Assembly (NCBI RefSeq): GCF_004342685.1
Contig: NZ_SMBZ01000018.1
Coordinates: forward strand, 1 to 64,000
Direction: 5' to 3'
Source of the DNA: Sphingobacterium alimentarium
Lineage (GTDB): Bacteria > Bacteroidota > Bacteroidia > Sphingobacteriales > Sphingobacteriaceae
DNA: 64,000 nt
Part shown: positions 35,667 through 45,543 of the stretch, one piece after another
Layout of the letters: every line of letters starts with the position of its first letter
Position numbering within the stretch: position 1 is the first letter of the stretch
Translations under genes and position numbers: made by a program
The notes under the pieces: model-generated
What the model was told of the DNA's origin: nothing
Seen by the model: only the letters and a program-made list of their open reading frames with translations
Database searches by the model: none

Positions 35667-38600
35667 ATGTATATAATTTTTGATACCGAGACCACAGGTT
35701 TACCAAAACGTTGGGACGCTCCTATCACAGACACAGATAATTGGCCTAGATGTATTCAAATAGCCTGGCAATTGCATGATGCAATGGGCAATCTAATTGA
35801 GCATCAAGACTATCTGATTAAGCCGGATGGATTTAACATTCCATTTGATTCGGAGAAAATACATGGTATTTCGACCGAGTTGGCTACAGAGCAGGGTGTG
35901 CCATTGACGGAGGTACTTGTCAAATTTAATGAGGCATTAGCCAAAGCTAAATTTGTTGTTGGTCAGAATATAGGTTTCGATATCAACATTATGGGTTCAG
36001 AGTTCTACCGCTATGGAGTAGACTCTGTCATGTCTAGTATGCCGGTCTTGGACACTTGTACTGAAGTAACCGCAGACCTATTGAAGTTGCCCGGCGGTCG
36101 TGGTGGCCGTTACAAATTGCCTACACTTACCGAGCTGCACGCCTACCTCTTCGGCGTACCCTTTGCTGAAGCACATAATGCGACAGCCGATGTGGAAGCT
36201 ACTACGCGCTGTTTCTTTGAGTTGGTACGTCGGGAAGTCTTCACTCCTGAAGATCTTCAGGTAGACACAGGCTATTTTGTTGACTTCAAGCAGCAGAATC
36301 CAACAGTAATTCCTACAGTTGGATTACAGCATATCAATCTTAAAGCCGCTTCTGATGCAATTCGTCATCGTGACAAGGACGAAACGGTAGTCAAGATAGA
36401 TGCTGAAACACTCCAAGCCTTGAAGGAGGCTAATTTTGCGCATCTGCACAATCACTCCCAATTCTCTGTACTGCAATCCACTATTTCGATCGGCGATTTA
36501 GTAGCTGCTGCTGCCAAACACCAAATGCCAGCTGTTGCACTTACCGACCATGGAAACATGATGGGTGCATTTCACTTCGTGAGCCGAGTTTTAGGATACA
36601 ATAAGGAGGTAGAAGCCAAAAATAAAGAAGCGATTGAAAAAGGTGAAGAGCCAACCGGACAAATTATAAAACCTATTGTAGGCTGTGAATTTTTCGTCTG
36701 CGAAGACAGAAAAGACAAAACCCGAAAAGACAATGGGTATCAGGTCGTATTTCTTGCCAAAAATAAAGCTGGTTATCACAATCTGGCTAAAATGGCTTCT
36801 GTCGCCTATACAGAGGGTTTTTATTACGTCCCTCGTATCGACAAAAACATTGTAGAACAATATAAAGAAAACTTGATTGTGCTCTCCGGAAATCTGCAAG
36901 GAGAAATACCCAATAAAGTTCTAAATATCGGTAAAAATCAAGCAGAAGAAGCACTAATCTGGTGGAAAGAGCAATTTGCTGATGATTTTTATATGGAGAT
37001 TATGCGCCATGGACAGGAAGATGAGAACCGCGTCAATGCGACTTTAATTTCCTTAGCCCGCAAACATAATGTCAAGGTGATTGCCACCAATAACACCTAT
37101 TATGTCAATAAAGCGGACGCGCATGCCCACGACATCTTACTATGTGTGAAGGATGGTGAAAAACTGTCTACACCTGTAGGGCGTGGACGTGGATTCCGAT
37201 TTGGATTACCGAATCAGGAATATTACTTCAAATCATCCGAAGAGATGAAAAAAGCATTTGAAGACCTACCAGATGCTATTCTCAATATTCAAGAAGTCAT
37301 TGACAAGGTAGAAATTTACTCTTTGTATCGTGATGTACTTCTTCCCAAATTCGAAATCCCGGATGAATTCCTGCATCCTGATGACGAATTGGATGGTGGT
37401 AAACGAGGTGAAAATGCCTACTTACGCCATTTGACGTATGAAGGTGCCAAAAGAAGATATAAGGAGCTGACGGACGAAATCGTTGAACGATTGGATTTCG
37501 AACTTGGCACAATCGAACGTACAGGATACCCAGGCTATTTCTTGATTGTACAGGATTTTATTGCCGAAGCAAGAAAAATGGGCGTTTCCGTAGGACCCGG
37601 TCGTGGATCGGCGGCGGGATCTGCCGTAGCTTATTGCTTGGGCATCACGAATCTCGATCCCATCATGTACGACCTCCTTTTTGAGCGTTTCTTGAATCCT
37701 GACCGTGTATCGATGCCCGATATTGATATCGACTTTGATGATGAGGGGCGTGGGCGTGTTATGCAGTATGTGATTGACAAATACGGCGCGTCCCAGGTAG
37801 CCCAGATCATCACTTATGGTACTATGGCAGCCAAATCTTCTATCAAAGATACAGGGCGTGTATTGGATTTGCCATTAGCGGACACCAACGAAATTGCTAA
37901 ACTTATTCCAAATCTGAAGTTGAGCAAGATCTTTACTATGGATGAGAAGTCCTTGAAAGAAAAACTCCGTACTGAAGAACTTGAAGCTGTCAATAAGCTA
38001 AAGTCTATGGCTGATGGCGCTGGTTTGGAAGCCGAAATCATCAAACAAGCACGTGTCCTGGAAGGATCCATGCGTAATACAGGTATTCATGCCTGTGGGG
38101 TGATTATTACCCCTGACGATATCACCAATTTTGTTCCGGTATCTCTGGCCAAGGATTCTGATCTATATGTCACTCAGTTTGACAACTCCGTAGTGGAGAG
38201 TGCTGGTCTTCTGAAAATGGACTTTTTAGGCCTTAAAACTTTAACACTGATTAAAGATACAGTGGCTAATGTCCGATTAAGACACGGTATCGATCTTGAT
38301 CCTGATAATTTCCCTATTGACGACGAGCTAACCTACGAACTATTCCAGCGCGGTGAGACAATCGGTGTCTTTCAGTACGAATCACCTGGTATGCAGAAAT
38401 ACATGAAGGAATTGAAGCCTACTGTATTTGCCGATTTGATTGCCATGAACGCATTGTATCGTCCGGGGCCAATGGAATATATACCTTCCTTCATTAAGCG
38501 TAAGCACGGCATTGAGCCGATTACTTACGATTTAGATGCTTGTGAAGAATATTTGAAAGAAACCTACGGTATCACCGTATACCAAGAGCAGGTAATGCTT

Positions 38601-40085
38601 CTTTCGCAAAAATTAGCGGGATTCTCCAAAGGTGATGCCGACGTTTTGCGTAAAGCAATGGGTAAGAAGCAGAAAGATGTCTTGGACAAAATGAAACCTA
38701 AATTCGTCAATCAAGCAGCGGAGAAAGGTCATAGTCCGAAGGTATTAGAAAAAATTTGGACTGACTGGGAAGCATTTGCGAGTTATGCATTTAACAAGTC
38801 TCACTCGACCTGTTATGCTTGGGTGGCTTACCAAACTGCGTACCTCAAAGCACACTATCCTGCTGAGTACATGGCGGCGGTGCTTTCCAACAACATGAAC
38901 GACATCAAACAGGTGACGTTCTTTATGGAAGAATGTAAACGAATGGGGCTAACAGTCTTAGGTCCAGACGTGAATGAGTCGCATTATAAATTTACGGTTA
39001 ACGAAAGTGGAGCTATCCGTTTTGGTATTGGTGCTGTAAAAGGTGTGGGAGCCGGAGCCGTTGACACAATTGTACAGACACGCGCTACAGGTCCTTACAA
39101 GTCTATATTCGATTTTGCAAAACGAATAGATCTGCGGGCTGCCAATAAAAAGGCATTCGAATCATTGGCTTATGCTGGTGGTTTTGATGGATTCACGGAT
39201 ACGCACCGAGCACAATATTTTTACAAAGATGGCGATAACACCACGGGTATCGAAAAGGCTATTAAATTCGCGCAGCGATTCAAAGAAACTGAAAGTTCGG
39301 CGCAAGCTTCCTTATTTGGAGGTGGTGCCGCGACAGCTCTTCCCGAACCCGTACTCGCACCATGTCAACCTTGGGGATTGATCGAAAAGCTAAAATACGA
39401 GAAAGACGTTATTGGTATTTATCTCACCAGCCATCCATTGGACAACTATAAGTTTGAGATTGAACATTTCTGCCAAAACAGGGTGTCCGAACTGCAACTT
39501 ATCAATAAAGTGAAAGCCTCCGAAGTCGAAGAAGACGTGCTTCTTGAATTCAACAGAATCAAAAATAAAGAGGTTATTATTGGAGGAATCATTGCCAATG
39601 CGGCGCACAAAGTATCCAAGGCTGGTAAACCATTCGGCTCCTTCATTATCGAAGACTATTCTGACTCATATGAAATTGCGGTATTTGGCGAGGATTATGT
39701 CAAGTTCAAGGGCTATATCCAAGAAGGTTACTTCGTTCAGATCCGTGGATTGGTACAAGAGCGTTTTCGTCAAGTTGGCAATTGGGGATTTGAACTAAAA
39801 AACATCCTTTTGCTTTCGGACTTGAGGGATAAGTTGGCCAAAAGCTTTACGATACAAATTGCTTTGCATCAGCTCAATGATCAAATGATACACAAGATAC
39901 AGACACTCATTGATACCACCGTACCTGAAGGCGAAGCAGCAAGTTGTGGTTTGAAATTCATGGTCGTGGATGTAAAAGAAAACATATCCGTGGAGATGCC
40001 TGCCAAATCGAAAAAAATAAAAATCACCAACGAATTACTCGAAACAATAGAGGAAATGGAAGGTGTAAAATATAAATTAAATTGA
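35667..40085 (+). CDS. dnaE: DNA polymerase III alpha subunit with N-terminal DnaQ-like exonuclease
   Basis: 1472 aa. Residues 1-190 are a DEDDh proofreading exonuclease: Asp7 and Glu9 in FDTETTG, Asp in VGQNIGFDIN, and HNATADVEAT with the His and last Asp. A PHP domain begins near 255 (AHLHNHSQFSVLQS, TDHGNMMG). The C-family palm follows with GPGRGSAAGSAVAY and the catalytic Asps in PDIDIDFDDEGR. Then fingers, tandem HhH (GIGAVKGVGAG) and an OB domain near 1290-1380. The replicative polymerase, here carrying polymerase and proofreading on one chain. Ordinary DnaE is about 1160 aa. Confidence 0.95.
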   Translation: MYIIFDTETTGLPKRWDAPITDTDNWPRCIQIAWQLHDAMGNLIEHQDYLIKPDGFNIPFDSEKIHGISTELATEQGVPLTEVLVKFNEALAKAKFVVGQNIGFDINIMGSEFYRYGVDSVMSSMPVLDTCTEVTADLLKLPGGRGGRYKLPTLTELHAYLFGVPFAEAHNATADVEATTRCFFELVRREVFTPEDLQVDTGYFVDFKQQNPTVIPTVGLQHINLKAASDAIRHRDKDETVVKIDAETLQALKEANFAHLHNHSQFSVLQSTISIGDLVAAAAKHQMPAVALTDHGNMMGAFHFVSRVLGYNKEVEAKNKEAIEKGEEPTGQIIKPIVGCEFFVCEDRKDKTRKDNGYQVVFLAKNKAGYHNLAKMASVAYTEGFYYVPRIDKNIVEQYKENLIVLSGNLQGEIPNKVLNIGKNQAEEALIWWKEQFADDFYMEIMRHGQEDENRVNATLISLARKHNVKVIATNNTYYVNKADAHAHDILLCVKDGEKLSTPVGRGRGFRFGLPNQEYYFKSSEEMKKAFEDLPDAILNIQEVIDKVEIYSLYRDVLLPKFEIPDEFLHPDDELDGGKRGENAYLRHLTYEGAKRRYKELTDEIVERLDFELGTIERTGYPGYFLIVQDFIAEARKMGVSVGPGRGSAAGSAVAYCLGITNLDPIMYDLLFERFLNPDRVSMPDIDIDFDDEGRGRVMQYVIDKYGASQVAQIITYGTMAAKSSIKDTGRVLDLPLADTNEIAKLIPNLKLSKIFTMDEKSLKEKLRTEELEAVNKLKSMADGAGLEAEIIKQARVLEGSMRNTGIHACGVIITPDDITNFVPVSLAKDSDLYVTQFDNSVVESAGLLKMDFLGLKTLTLIKDTVANVRLRHGIDLDPDNFPIDDELTYELFQRGETIGVFQYESPGMQKYMKELKPTVFADLIAMNALYRPGPMEYIPSFIKRKHGIEPITYDLDACEEYLKETYGITVYQEQVMLLSQKLAGFSKGDADVLRKAMGKKQKDVLDKMKPKFVNQAAEKGHSPKVLEKIWTDWEAFASYAFNKSHSTCYAWVAYQTAYLKAHYPAEYMAAVLSNNMNDIKQVTFFMEECKRMGLTVLGPDVNESHYKFTVNESGAIRFGIGAVKGVGAGAVDTIVQTRATGPYKSIFDFAKRIDLRAANKKAFESLAYAGGFDGFTDTHRAQYFYKDGDNTTGIEKAIKFAQRFKETESSAQASLFGGGAATALPEPVLAPCQPWGLIEKLKYEKDVIGIYLTSHPLDNYKFEIEHFCQNRVSELQLINKVKASEVEEDVLLEFNRIKNKEVIIGGIIANAAHKVSKAGKPFGSFIIEDYSDSYEIAVFGEDYVKFKGYIQEGYFVQIRGLVQERFRQVGNWGFELKNILLLSDLRDKLAKSFTIQIALHQLNDQMIHKIQTLIDTTVPEGEAASCGLKFMVVDVKENISVEMPAKSKKIKITNELLETIEEMEGVKYKLN

Positions 40086-40139
40086 TAGGCTATAGATATT
40101 ATTACATTGGAATTACTCAAGTTATTCCTACTAAATAAG

Positions 40140-40147
40140 TATATTTG
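40140..40147 (+). promoter_or_regulatory. -7 box of the trxA promoter
   Basis: TATATTTG, exact TAnnTTTG match, 29 nt before the trxA ATG. Confidence 0.6.
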
Positions 40148-40176
40148 TTACTGATTAAACTAAAAAAAAGAGTATT

Positions 40177-40494
40177 ATGGCATTAGAAATTACAGATAAC
40201 AACTTCGAAGAGCTTGTACTAAAGGCAGATAAACCAGTGTTGATTGACTTTTGGGCTGAATGGTGTGGTCCATGTCGTATGGTAGGTCCTGTAGTGGATG
40301 AGATTGCTAATGAATATGAAGGTAAAGCAATTGTTGGTAAAGTAAATGTTGACAACAATCCAGATATTTCAGTTCGTTTCGGTATCAGAAATATTCCTGC
40401 ATTACTATTCTTCAAGAATGGCGAGATTGTAGACAAGCAAATTGGTGCTGTTCCGAAATCTGTGCTAACAGAGAAATTAGAAAAACAATTGTAA
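40177..40494 (+). CDS. trxA: Thioredoxin
   Basis: 105 aa. Active site WAEWCGPCRMVGP at about 25-37, cis-Pro in RNIPALLFFKNG. Cytoplasmic, no signal peptide; general protein disulfide reductant, and electron donor for APS reductase (cysH, this window) and probably for the thiol peroxidase at 41333. Single gene with its own promoter and terminator. Confidence 0.96.
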   Translation: MALEITDNNFEELVLKADKPVLIDFWAEWCGPCRMVGPVVDEIANEYEGKAIVGKVNVDNNPDISVRFGIRNIPALLFFKNGEIVDKQIGAVPKSVLTEKLEKQL

Positions 40495-40512
40495 TCGCAA
40501 TTGCTCAAAAAT

Positions 40513-40548
40513 AAAAAGAGATTCAATATTGAATCTCTTTTTATTTTT
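40513..40548. terminator. Bidirectional terminator between trxA and bshB1
   Basis: 30-bp perfect palindrome (40513-40542), halves AAAAAGAGATTCAAT / ATTGAATCTCTTTTT, between convergent genes. Confidence 0.9.
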
Positions 40549-40575
40549 ATACTATTTCTGTCTTCCTTACACGGG

Positions 40576-41295
40576 TTATTTTAATTCAAATAAATCATTT
40601 ACGCCAAGAATCTTACGCGCTGTAAATCCCTCTGCAAAAGAAACTTGTATATTTCTTCCTAGCTCCCTTCCTCTTCCACGCGTATATTTCATAAAATCCG
40701 GCGTAGAAATGTACGTTTGCGGACCATCATCGTCATCCTGCGCATTGAATTGTGTTTTATACGCCAATATAGAACGCTCTTTGATGTCCCAATAATCCGT
40801 CACATCCAATAAAATATCAGGTTGTATATATTTATCTTGAATCAATTGCAGTTGTAATCGAGGACGAAAGGCTTCCTGAGATAAACCATCTTCTTCCGTT
40901 TCAATTCTTCGGAGTCCCGCCAAAAAAATAGCATCATTTACTAATTTGCTAGCACGACCATGATCGGGATGACGGTCATCCAAAGCATTAGTAATGATGA
41001 TTTCAGGTTGATATTTACGTATAGCGCGGATTATTGTGCGTTGCGATTCTTCATCATTCTGAAAGAAACCATCGCGCAATCCTAAGTTCTCACGTATACT
41101 GACTCCCAATATTCGGGCAGCGTCTTCGGCTTCAGCGGCACGAGTCTCGGCTGTTCCGCGTGTGCCCAGCTCTCCTCTTGTCAAATCAATGATACCTACC
41201 TTTTTGCCCTCAGCAACATATTTGGCGATGGTGCCCCCTGCTCCCAATTCGGCATCATCCGGATGAACAGTCATGACCAATAAATCTAACTTCAT
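40576..41295 (-). CDS. bshB1: Bacillithiol biosynthesis deacetylase BshB1
   Basis: 239 aa LmbE/PIG-L zinc deacetylase. Zinc motif HPDDAELGAGGTI at 11-23 and second His in DDRHPDHGRAS at about 105-115; LTRGELGTRGTAE is specific to the BshB1 subgroup. Removes the acetyl group from GlcNAc-malate in bacillithiol synthesis. This points to bacillithiol, not glutathione, as the low-molecular-weight thiol. The next gene (a 'glutathione peroxidase') lies 37 nt upstream on the same strand, so they may share a transcript. Confidence 0.93.
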   Translation of the reverse strand: MKLDLLVMTVHPDDAELGAGGTIAKYVAEGKKVGIIDLTRGELGTRGTAETRAAEAEDAARILGVSIRENLGLRDGFFQNDEESQRTIIRAIRKYQPEIIITNALDDRHPDHGRASKLVNDAIFLAGLRRIETEEDGLSQEAFRPRLQLQLIQDKYIQPDILLDVTDYWDIKERSILAYKTQFNAQDDDDGPQTYISTPDFMKYTRGRGRELGRNIQVSFAEGFTARKILGVNDLFELK

Positions 41296-41332
41296 ATGCT
41301 AAAATTTTGCTCAAATATACGCAATGAGCGGC

Positions 41333-41830
41333 TTATGCTTGTAGCAATTGCTCAATTTGTTTGTGAATATGTGCAGACTTTGGGCTGGTAAATGGATAAT
41401 AGAAGTCGACCACAGCACCTTCTTTATTAACAAGGTATTTATGAAAATTCCAAAGGGGAATGCTGTCCAATACGCCGTTTTCACTCTTGTGAGAAAGATA
41501 TTTGTACAAAGGGTCCACGAAATCGCCTTTGACATGAATACGTTTGAAGACTGGAAATGTAACACCTGCCTCAATGCGGCAGTAAGTCTCTAAATTGCTG
41601 CCTGTCCTAGGCTCTTGATTTGCAAAATCGTTGGAAGGGAAAGCTAAAATTTCAAAACCTTGATCTTTATACTTGTGATACAATTTTTCAAGCGATTTGA
41701 ATTGTCTGCGGAAGTAACATCCGCTTGCGGTATTGACAATCAATAATACCTTACCCTCATATTCGGACATTGACTTATAGTTACCCGAAAATTCCAGCAC
41801 ATTAAAATCATATATTGTCCTACGTTCCAT
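41333..41830 (-). CDS. Glutathione peroxidase-family thiol peroxidase
   Basis: 165 aa. Catalytic tetrad present: peroxidatic Cys in NTASGCYFRRQ, Gln in NDFANQEPR, Trp and Asn in LWNFHKYL. The common FPCNQF has become FPSNDF. Monomeric bacterial members usually take electrons from thioredoxin rather than glutathione, which fits the nearby trxA and the lack of glutathione genes. Reduces H2O2 or lipid hydroperoxides. It lies 12 nt after the DUF4294 gene. Confidence 0.92.
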   Translation of the reverse strand: MERRTIYDFNVLEFSGNYKSMSEYEGKVLLIVNTASGCYFRRQFKSLEKLYHKYKDQGFEILAFPSNDFANQEPRTGSNLETYCRIEAGVTFPVFKRIHVKGDFVDPLYKYLSHKSENGVLDSIPLWNFHKYLVNKEGAVVDFYYPFTSPKSAHIHKQIEQLLQA

Positions 41831-41842
41831 AATATTTGCTTC

Positions 41843-42505
41843 TTATTGATAAGGTTTATTAATAGGCCTCAACATCTCATACTCCCTGATAATATTTTCT
41901 ATTTCAAAATCCTCATTTGGATCATAAGTAGTCTTCAGATTATGACCAAATACACGCGCTACTCCTTGGTAGACAAATGCCGAAACACTTCCACGCATAT
42001 CTTTTACCAATTCATAACTGGTATTTCCGGTCTGACGTTCGATCAGTTTGATTAATATTTTGCCCTGTGATACGGATAAGTTCTTTACTTCATTATTAAT
42101 TTTCTCTTTGATTTCGCGTTCACACGCTTTGATTAGAGCTTTCTCTTCTTTACGTGAATTCGCTAAGGCTAATTCTCTATCCAATTGTTCGTAGCGTTTC
42201 TGTGCGTAAATAGCATAAGGCAATACACGCAATACATTACGCTTCAACCGTAAGTACCGCTCCTTATCCACAACCGATTTCCACACTTTATTGCGGTTGA
42301 TATAAACTGTCTCAATCGGAAACCATGGAACCAATTCCCCATTATCTAATCGGGTTGTGCCATAGTACGCTACCGTCTCCGGATTTCCTTCGCCAAAATG
42401 CGGCATTGTTAATGGGCTCATAGCCTGTTGCGCATAGGCTACACTTTGCCATGCTAACATGCTAATTAAAACACAAAATATGTTTTGTAGATGAATCCTT
42501 AACAT
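41843..42505 (-). CDS. DUF4294 family secreted protein
   Basis: About 220 aa from ATG 42505 (the upstream TTG 42526 would break the signal peptide). Signal peptide about 1-26 ends AYAQ. The DUF4294 core (about 65-200) has LVPWFPIETVYIN, a long charged helix (RYEQLDRELALANSRKEEKA) and VSQGKILIKLIERQTGNTSYELVKDMRGS. Conserved in Bacteroidota, function unknown. First of a DUF4294 - gpx - bshB1 run on the minus strand. Confidence 0.85.
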   Translation of the reverse strand: MLRIHLQNIFCVLISMLAWQSVAYAQQAMSPLTMPHFGEGNPETVAYYGTTRLDNGELVPWFPIETVYINRNKVWKSVVDKERYLRLKRNVLRVLPYAIYAQKRYEQLDRELALANSRKEEKALIKACEREIKEKINNEVKNLSVSQGKILIKLIERQTGNTSYELVKDMRGSVSAFVYQGVARVFGHNLKTTYDPNEDFEIENIIREYEMLRPINKPYQ

Positions 42506-42640
42506 TTTAAATTTTATCTCAAACAATAAAAAAATTAATCTATATATTTATACATGAATAGGTGCATGAATACCCACTTATTTGTATTTTATAAAAATAA
42601 CTTTTTTGAGGGAGAATTCGAAATTTTTTAAGAGGTTCTT

Positions 42641-44851
42641 ATGGAAGACTATGTGATTGATATTGAAGCGGAAAACAAAGAAATAAGAAAAAGATATAGA
42701 GCATTATTACGGGCTTGTAAACCAACCCTACAAAAGGGAGATAAACAAGAAATAAGAAAGGCGTTTGACTTAGCACTGGAAAGTCATAAAGATATGCGTA
42801 GAAAATCGGGAGAACCGTATATCTACCATCCTATTGCTGTAGCGCAGATTGCGGCCGAAGAGATCGGCTTAGGTACTACTTCCATTGTATGTGCGTTATT
42901 GCATGATGTGGTCGAAGACACCTCACTTACCTTAGAAGATATTGAAGCGCAGTTTGGCAAAAAAGTAGCCAAAATTATTGATGGACTGACAAAAATAGCT
43001 GGAGTTTTCGATCCGAATAGTTCTATTCAGGCTGAAAATTTCCGTAAAATGCTATTGACTCTGGCGGATGATGTGCGTGTGATACTTATCAAGCTTGCCG
43101 ATCGTTTGCATAATATGCGAACTATGGAATTCATGGCGCGCCATAAGCAATTGAAAATAGCCTCGGAGACAAGTTATCTATATGCTCCCCTGGCTCACCG
43201 TCTCGGTCTATATGCGATAAAATCCGAATTAGAGGATTTGTCGATGAAGTACACAGATCCTGATACATATAAATTTATTGCCAAAAAGCTGAACGAGAAA
43301 AAAGCTGAACGCGAAAAATTTATCGAAGACTTCATATCTCCAGTTCAAGAGATCCTAACGGAACAAAACATTGTAGCTCAGGTGTTTGGCAGACCCAAAT
43401 CTATACATTCGATTTGGAACAAAATGCGCAAAAAATCTATACCTTTTGAAGAGGTTTACGATTTATTTGCCATTCGGGTTATCATCGATACAGAATACGA
43501 CAAGGAGAAGACCGAATGTTGGAAAGTGTATTCCATCATTACCGACTTGTACCGCCCTAACCCTGACCGACTACGTGACTGGGTTTCCACGCCTAAGGGC
43601 AATGGCTACGAATCCCTGCACACCACAGTGATGGGACCTCGCGGGCAATGGGTAGAAGTACAGATTCGTACCAAACGTATGAATGAGATTGCTGAAAAAG
43701 GTTTTGCGGCACACTGGAAATACAAAGAATCGAATACGGATAATGGCTTGGATCAGTGGATTCAAAAAGTACGCGAAGTACTAAGCAATCCCGAACAAAA
43801 TGCTTTAGACTTTTTGGATGATTTCAAGATGAATCTTTTCTCGGATGAGATATTCATCTTCACCCCCAAAGGAACATTAATACAGCTTCCGAATGGTGCT
43901 ACGGCATTGGATTTTGCATTTGAGATACACAGTGACATTGGTGCCACCTGTATTGGGGCAAAAGTAAATCATAAACTCGTACCACTCAATCATCCTTTGC
44001 AAAATGGTGATCAGGTCGAAATCATTACCTCGAGCAAACAAACGCCAAAAGAAGACTGGCTAAGCTTTGTGGTAACAGCCAAGGCCAAATCCAAGATAAA
44101 GTCTTCGCTGAAAGAAGAAAAAAGACGTGTGGCTGAAGATGGCAAAGAAATATTGGAACGTAAAATGAAGTCATTAAAGTTGACTTATAATACGGACAAT
44201 ATCAACAAAATTGCCAATTACTTCAAGTATCCAAGTTCGCAGGAATTATTCTACAATGTTGCTAAAGGCATAATTGACATCAAGAATTTGCGCGAATATG
44301 TGGCAAGTGAGAAAGTCACTGAGTTGGCGCATCACAACCAGTTTAATTCGCATATCTCAGGCTTAGTAGAGAAGATTGACAAAAAGAATTCAGATACCAT
44401 CCTAATCGGTGATGATTTCCAAAAGCTAGATTATACGTTAGCTGCATGTTGTAATCCTATACCTGGTGATGATATCTTTGGCTTCTTGACCGTGAATGAG
44501 GGCATCAAAATACACCGTACCTCCTGCCCTAATGCATCGAAGCTTATGGCAAACTATGGTTATCGTATTCTGAAAGCAAAATGGGCTTCATCACAGATTG
44601 ACCATTCCTTTATGACAGGTATTCGTATCATCGGTATTGATGATGTAGGCTTGGTAAATAAGTTGACAAGTGTGATTTCTCAAGAATTCAATGTCAATAT
44701 TCGATCGCTGTCTATTTCCAGCAACGAAGGAATTTTTGAAGGCAATATCATGGTCAACATCAACAATATTGACCAGCTTGATAGCTTGATCCACAGGTTG
44801 CAATTGGTAGCAGGCGTGACCAGCGTGACGCGGTACGAATCCGAGAACTAA
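42641..44851 (+). CDS. RelA/SpoT bifunctional (p)ppGpp synthetase/hydrolase
   Basis: 736 aa, usual length. HD hydrolase domain about 50-200 (LLHDVVEDTSLTLEDIE, KLADRLHNMRTM), synthetase domain about 240-370 (GRPKSIHSIWNKM, TPKGNGYESLHTTV), TGS domain about 400-465 (IFTPKGTLIQLPNGATALDF), a helical/zinc-finger region (DYTLAACCNPIPGDD) and a C-terminal ACT domain. Both HD and synthetase motifs look intact, so it probably makes and degrades (p)ppGpp. Followed by fur and purA. Confidence 0.95.
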   Translation: MEDYVIDIEAENKEIRKRYRALLRACKPTLQKGDKQEIRKAFDLALESHKDMRRKSGEPYIYHPIAVAQIAAEEIGLGTTSIVCALLHDVVEDTSLTLEDIEAQFGKKVAKIIDGLTKIAGVFDPNSSIQAENFRKMLLTLADDVRVILIKLADRLHNMRTMEFMARHKQLKIASETSYLYAPLAHRLGLYAIKSELEDLSMKYTDPDTYKFIAKKLNEKKAEREKFIEDFISPVQEILTEQNIVAQVFGRPKSIHSIWNKMRKKSIPFEEVYDLFAIRVIIDTEYDKEKTECWKVYSIITDLYRPNPDRLRDWVSTPKGNGYESLHTTVMGPRGQWVEVQIRTKRMNEIAEKGFAAHWKYKESNTDNGLDQWIQKVREVLSNPEQNALDFLDDFKMNLFSDEIFIFTPKGTLIQLPNGATALDFAFEIHSDIGATCIGAKVNHKLVPLNHPLQNGDQVEIITSSKQTPKEDWLSFVVTAKAKSKIKSSLKEEKRRVAEDGKEILERKMKSLKLTYNTDNINKIANYFKYPSSQELFYNVAKGIIDIKNLREYVASEKVTELAHHNQFNSHISGLVEKIDKKNSDTILIGDDFQKLDYTLAACCNPIPGDDIFGFLTVNEGIKIHRTSCPNASKLMANYGYRILKAKWASSQIDHSFMTGIRIIGIDDVGLVNKLTSVISQEFNVNIRSLSISSNEGIFEGNIMVNINNIDQLDSLIHRLQLVAGVTSVTRYESEN

Positions 44852-44902
44852 TCATATTTCTTACACATTGTTGATTAGTTGAATAATTAAGATAATATTT
44901 GG

Positions 44903-44910
44903 TAAATTTG
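44903..44910 (+). promoter_or_regulatory. -7 box of the fur promoter
   Basis: TAAATTTG, exact consensus. It implies a transcript start near 44915, which excludes the longer in-frame TTG start at 44899 and supports ATG 44929. TTAGGAGCAATG just before gives a rare Shine-Dalgarno-like sequence. Confidence 0.6.
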
Positions 44911-44928
44911 CTTAGGAGCAATGAAAAG

Positions 44929-45417
44929 ATGAATCAAGCAGAAAACTACGAAACGGTAAAAAAGATTTTTGAGGCTTACTTAGAGAATAAAAACTTAAGA
45001 AAGACTCCTGAGCGTTATGCAATTCTCGAAGAAATCTATTCACGTAACGATCATTTTGATGTGGAATCGCTGTATATCCACATGAAAAACAAAAAGTATC
45101 GTGTAAGCCGTGCTACCGTATATAATACATTAGAGCTATTGGTATCTTGTGATTTGGTAACCAAACACCAATTCGGCAGAAACATGGCTCAATTCGAAAA
45201 GTCATACGGCTACAAGCAGCATGACCATGTGATTTGTATTGAGTGCAATAAGGTTGTCGAATTTTGCGATCCGCGAATTCACCAAATTCAAAGTATGATT
45301 GGTGATTTACTGAAATTCGACATCAAACATCATTCGCTCAATCTATATGGAATATGTGCTACTTGCCAAGCGATGAAGGCTACGGATAAGAAAGAAGAGG
45401 TGCAGGAAGTAATTTAA
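44929..45417 (+). CDS. Fur-family transcriptional regulator
   Basis: About 162 aa from ATG 44929. Winged HTH about 20-80 ([39 protein letters not shown]), then the metal-binding dimerisation domain with [15 protein letters not shown] and GICATCQ, giving the two CxxC structural zinc pairs. His residues of the regulatory site are present (QHDH, KHHSLN). Iron (Fur) versus peroxide (PerR) or zinc sensing cannot be decided. Ends at a strong terminator. Confidence 0.92.
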   Translation: MNQAENYETVKKIFEAYLENKNLRKTPERYAILEEIYSRNDHFDVESLYIHMKNKKYRVSRATVYNTLELLVSCDLVTKHQFGRNMAQFEKSYGYKQHDHVICIECNKVVEFCDPRIHQIQSMIGDLLKFDIKHHSLNLYGICATCQAMKATDKKEEVQEVI

Positions 45418-45454
45418 ATTTAATTCTCTATACTTTATTAATAATAGTAAATTT

Positions 45455-45498
45455 GTTCGGAAAATGGAACTACCTATTTTCCGAACATTATTTTTTTT
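45455..45498 (+). terminator. Terminator of the fur gene
   Basis: Stem GTTCGGAAAAT (45455-45465) / ATTTTCCGAAC (45476-45486), then a run of T. Confidence 0.88.
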
Positions 45499-45543
45499 AA
45501 TCGAATTGTTAAAATTTCAATCATAATCTCAAAATAATACGCT

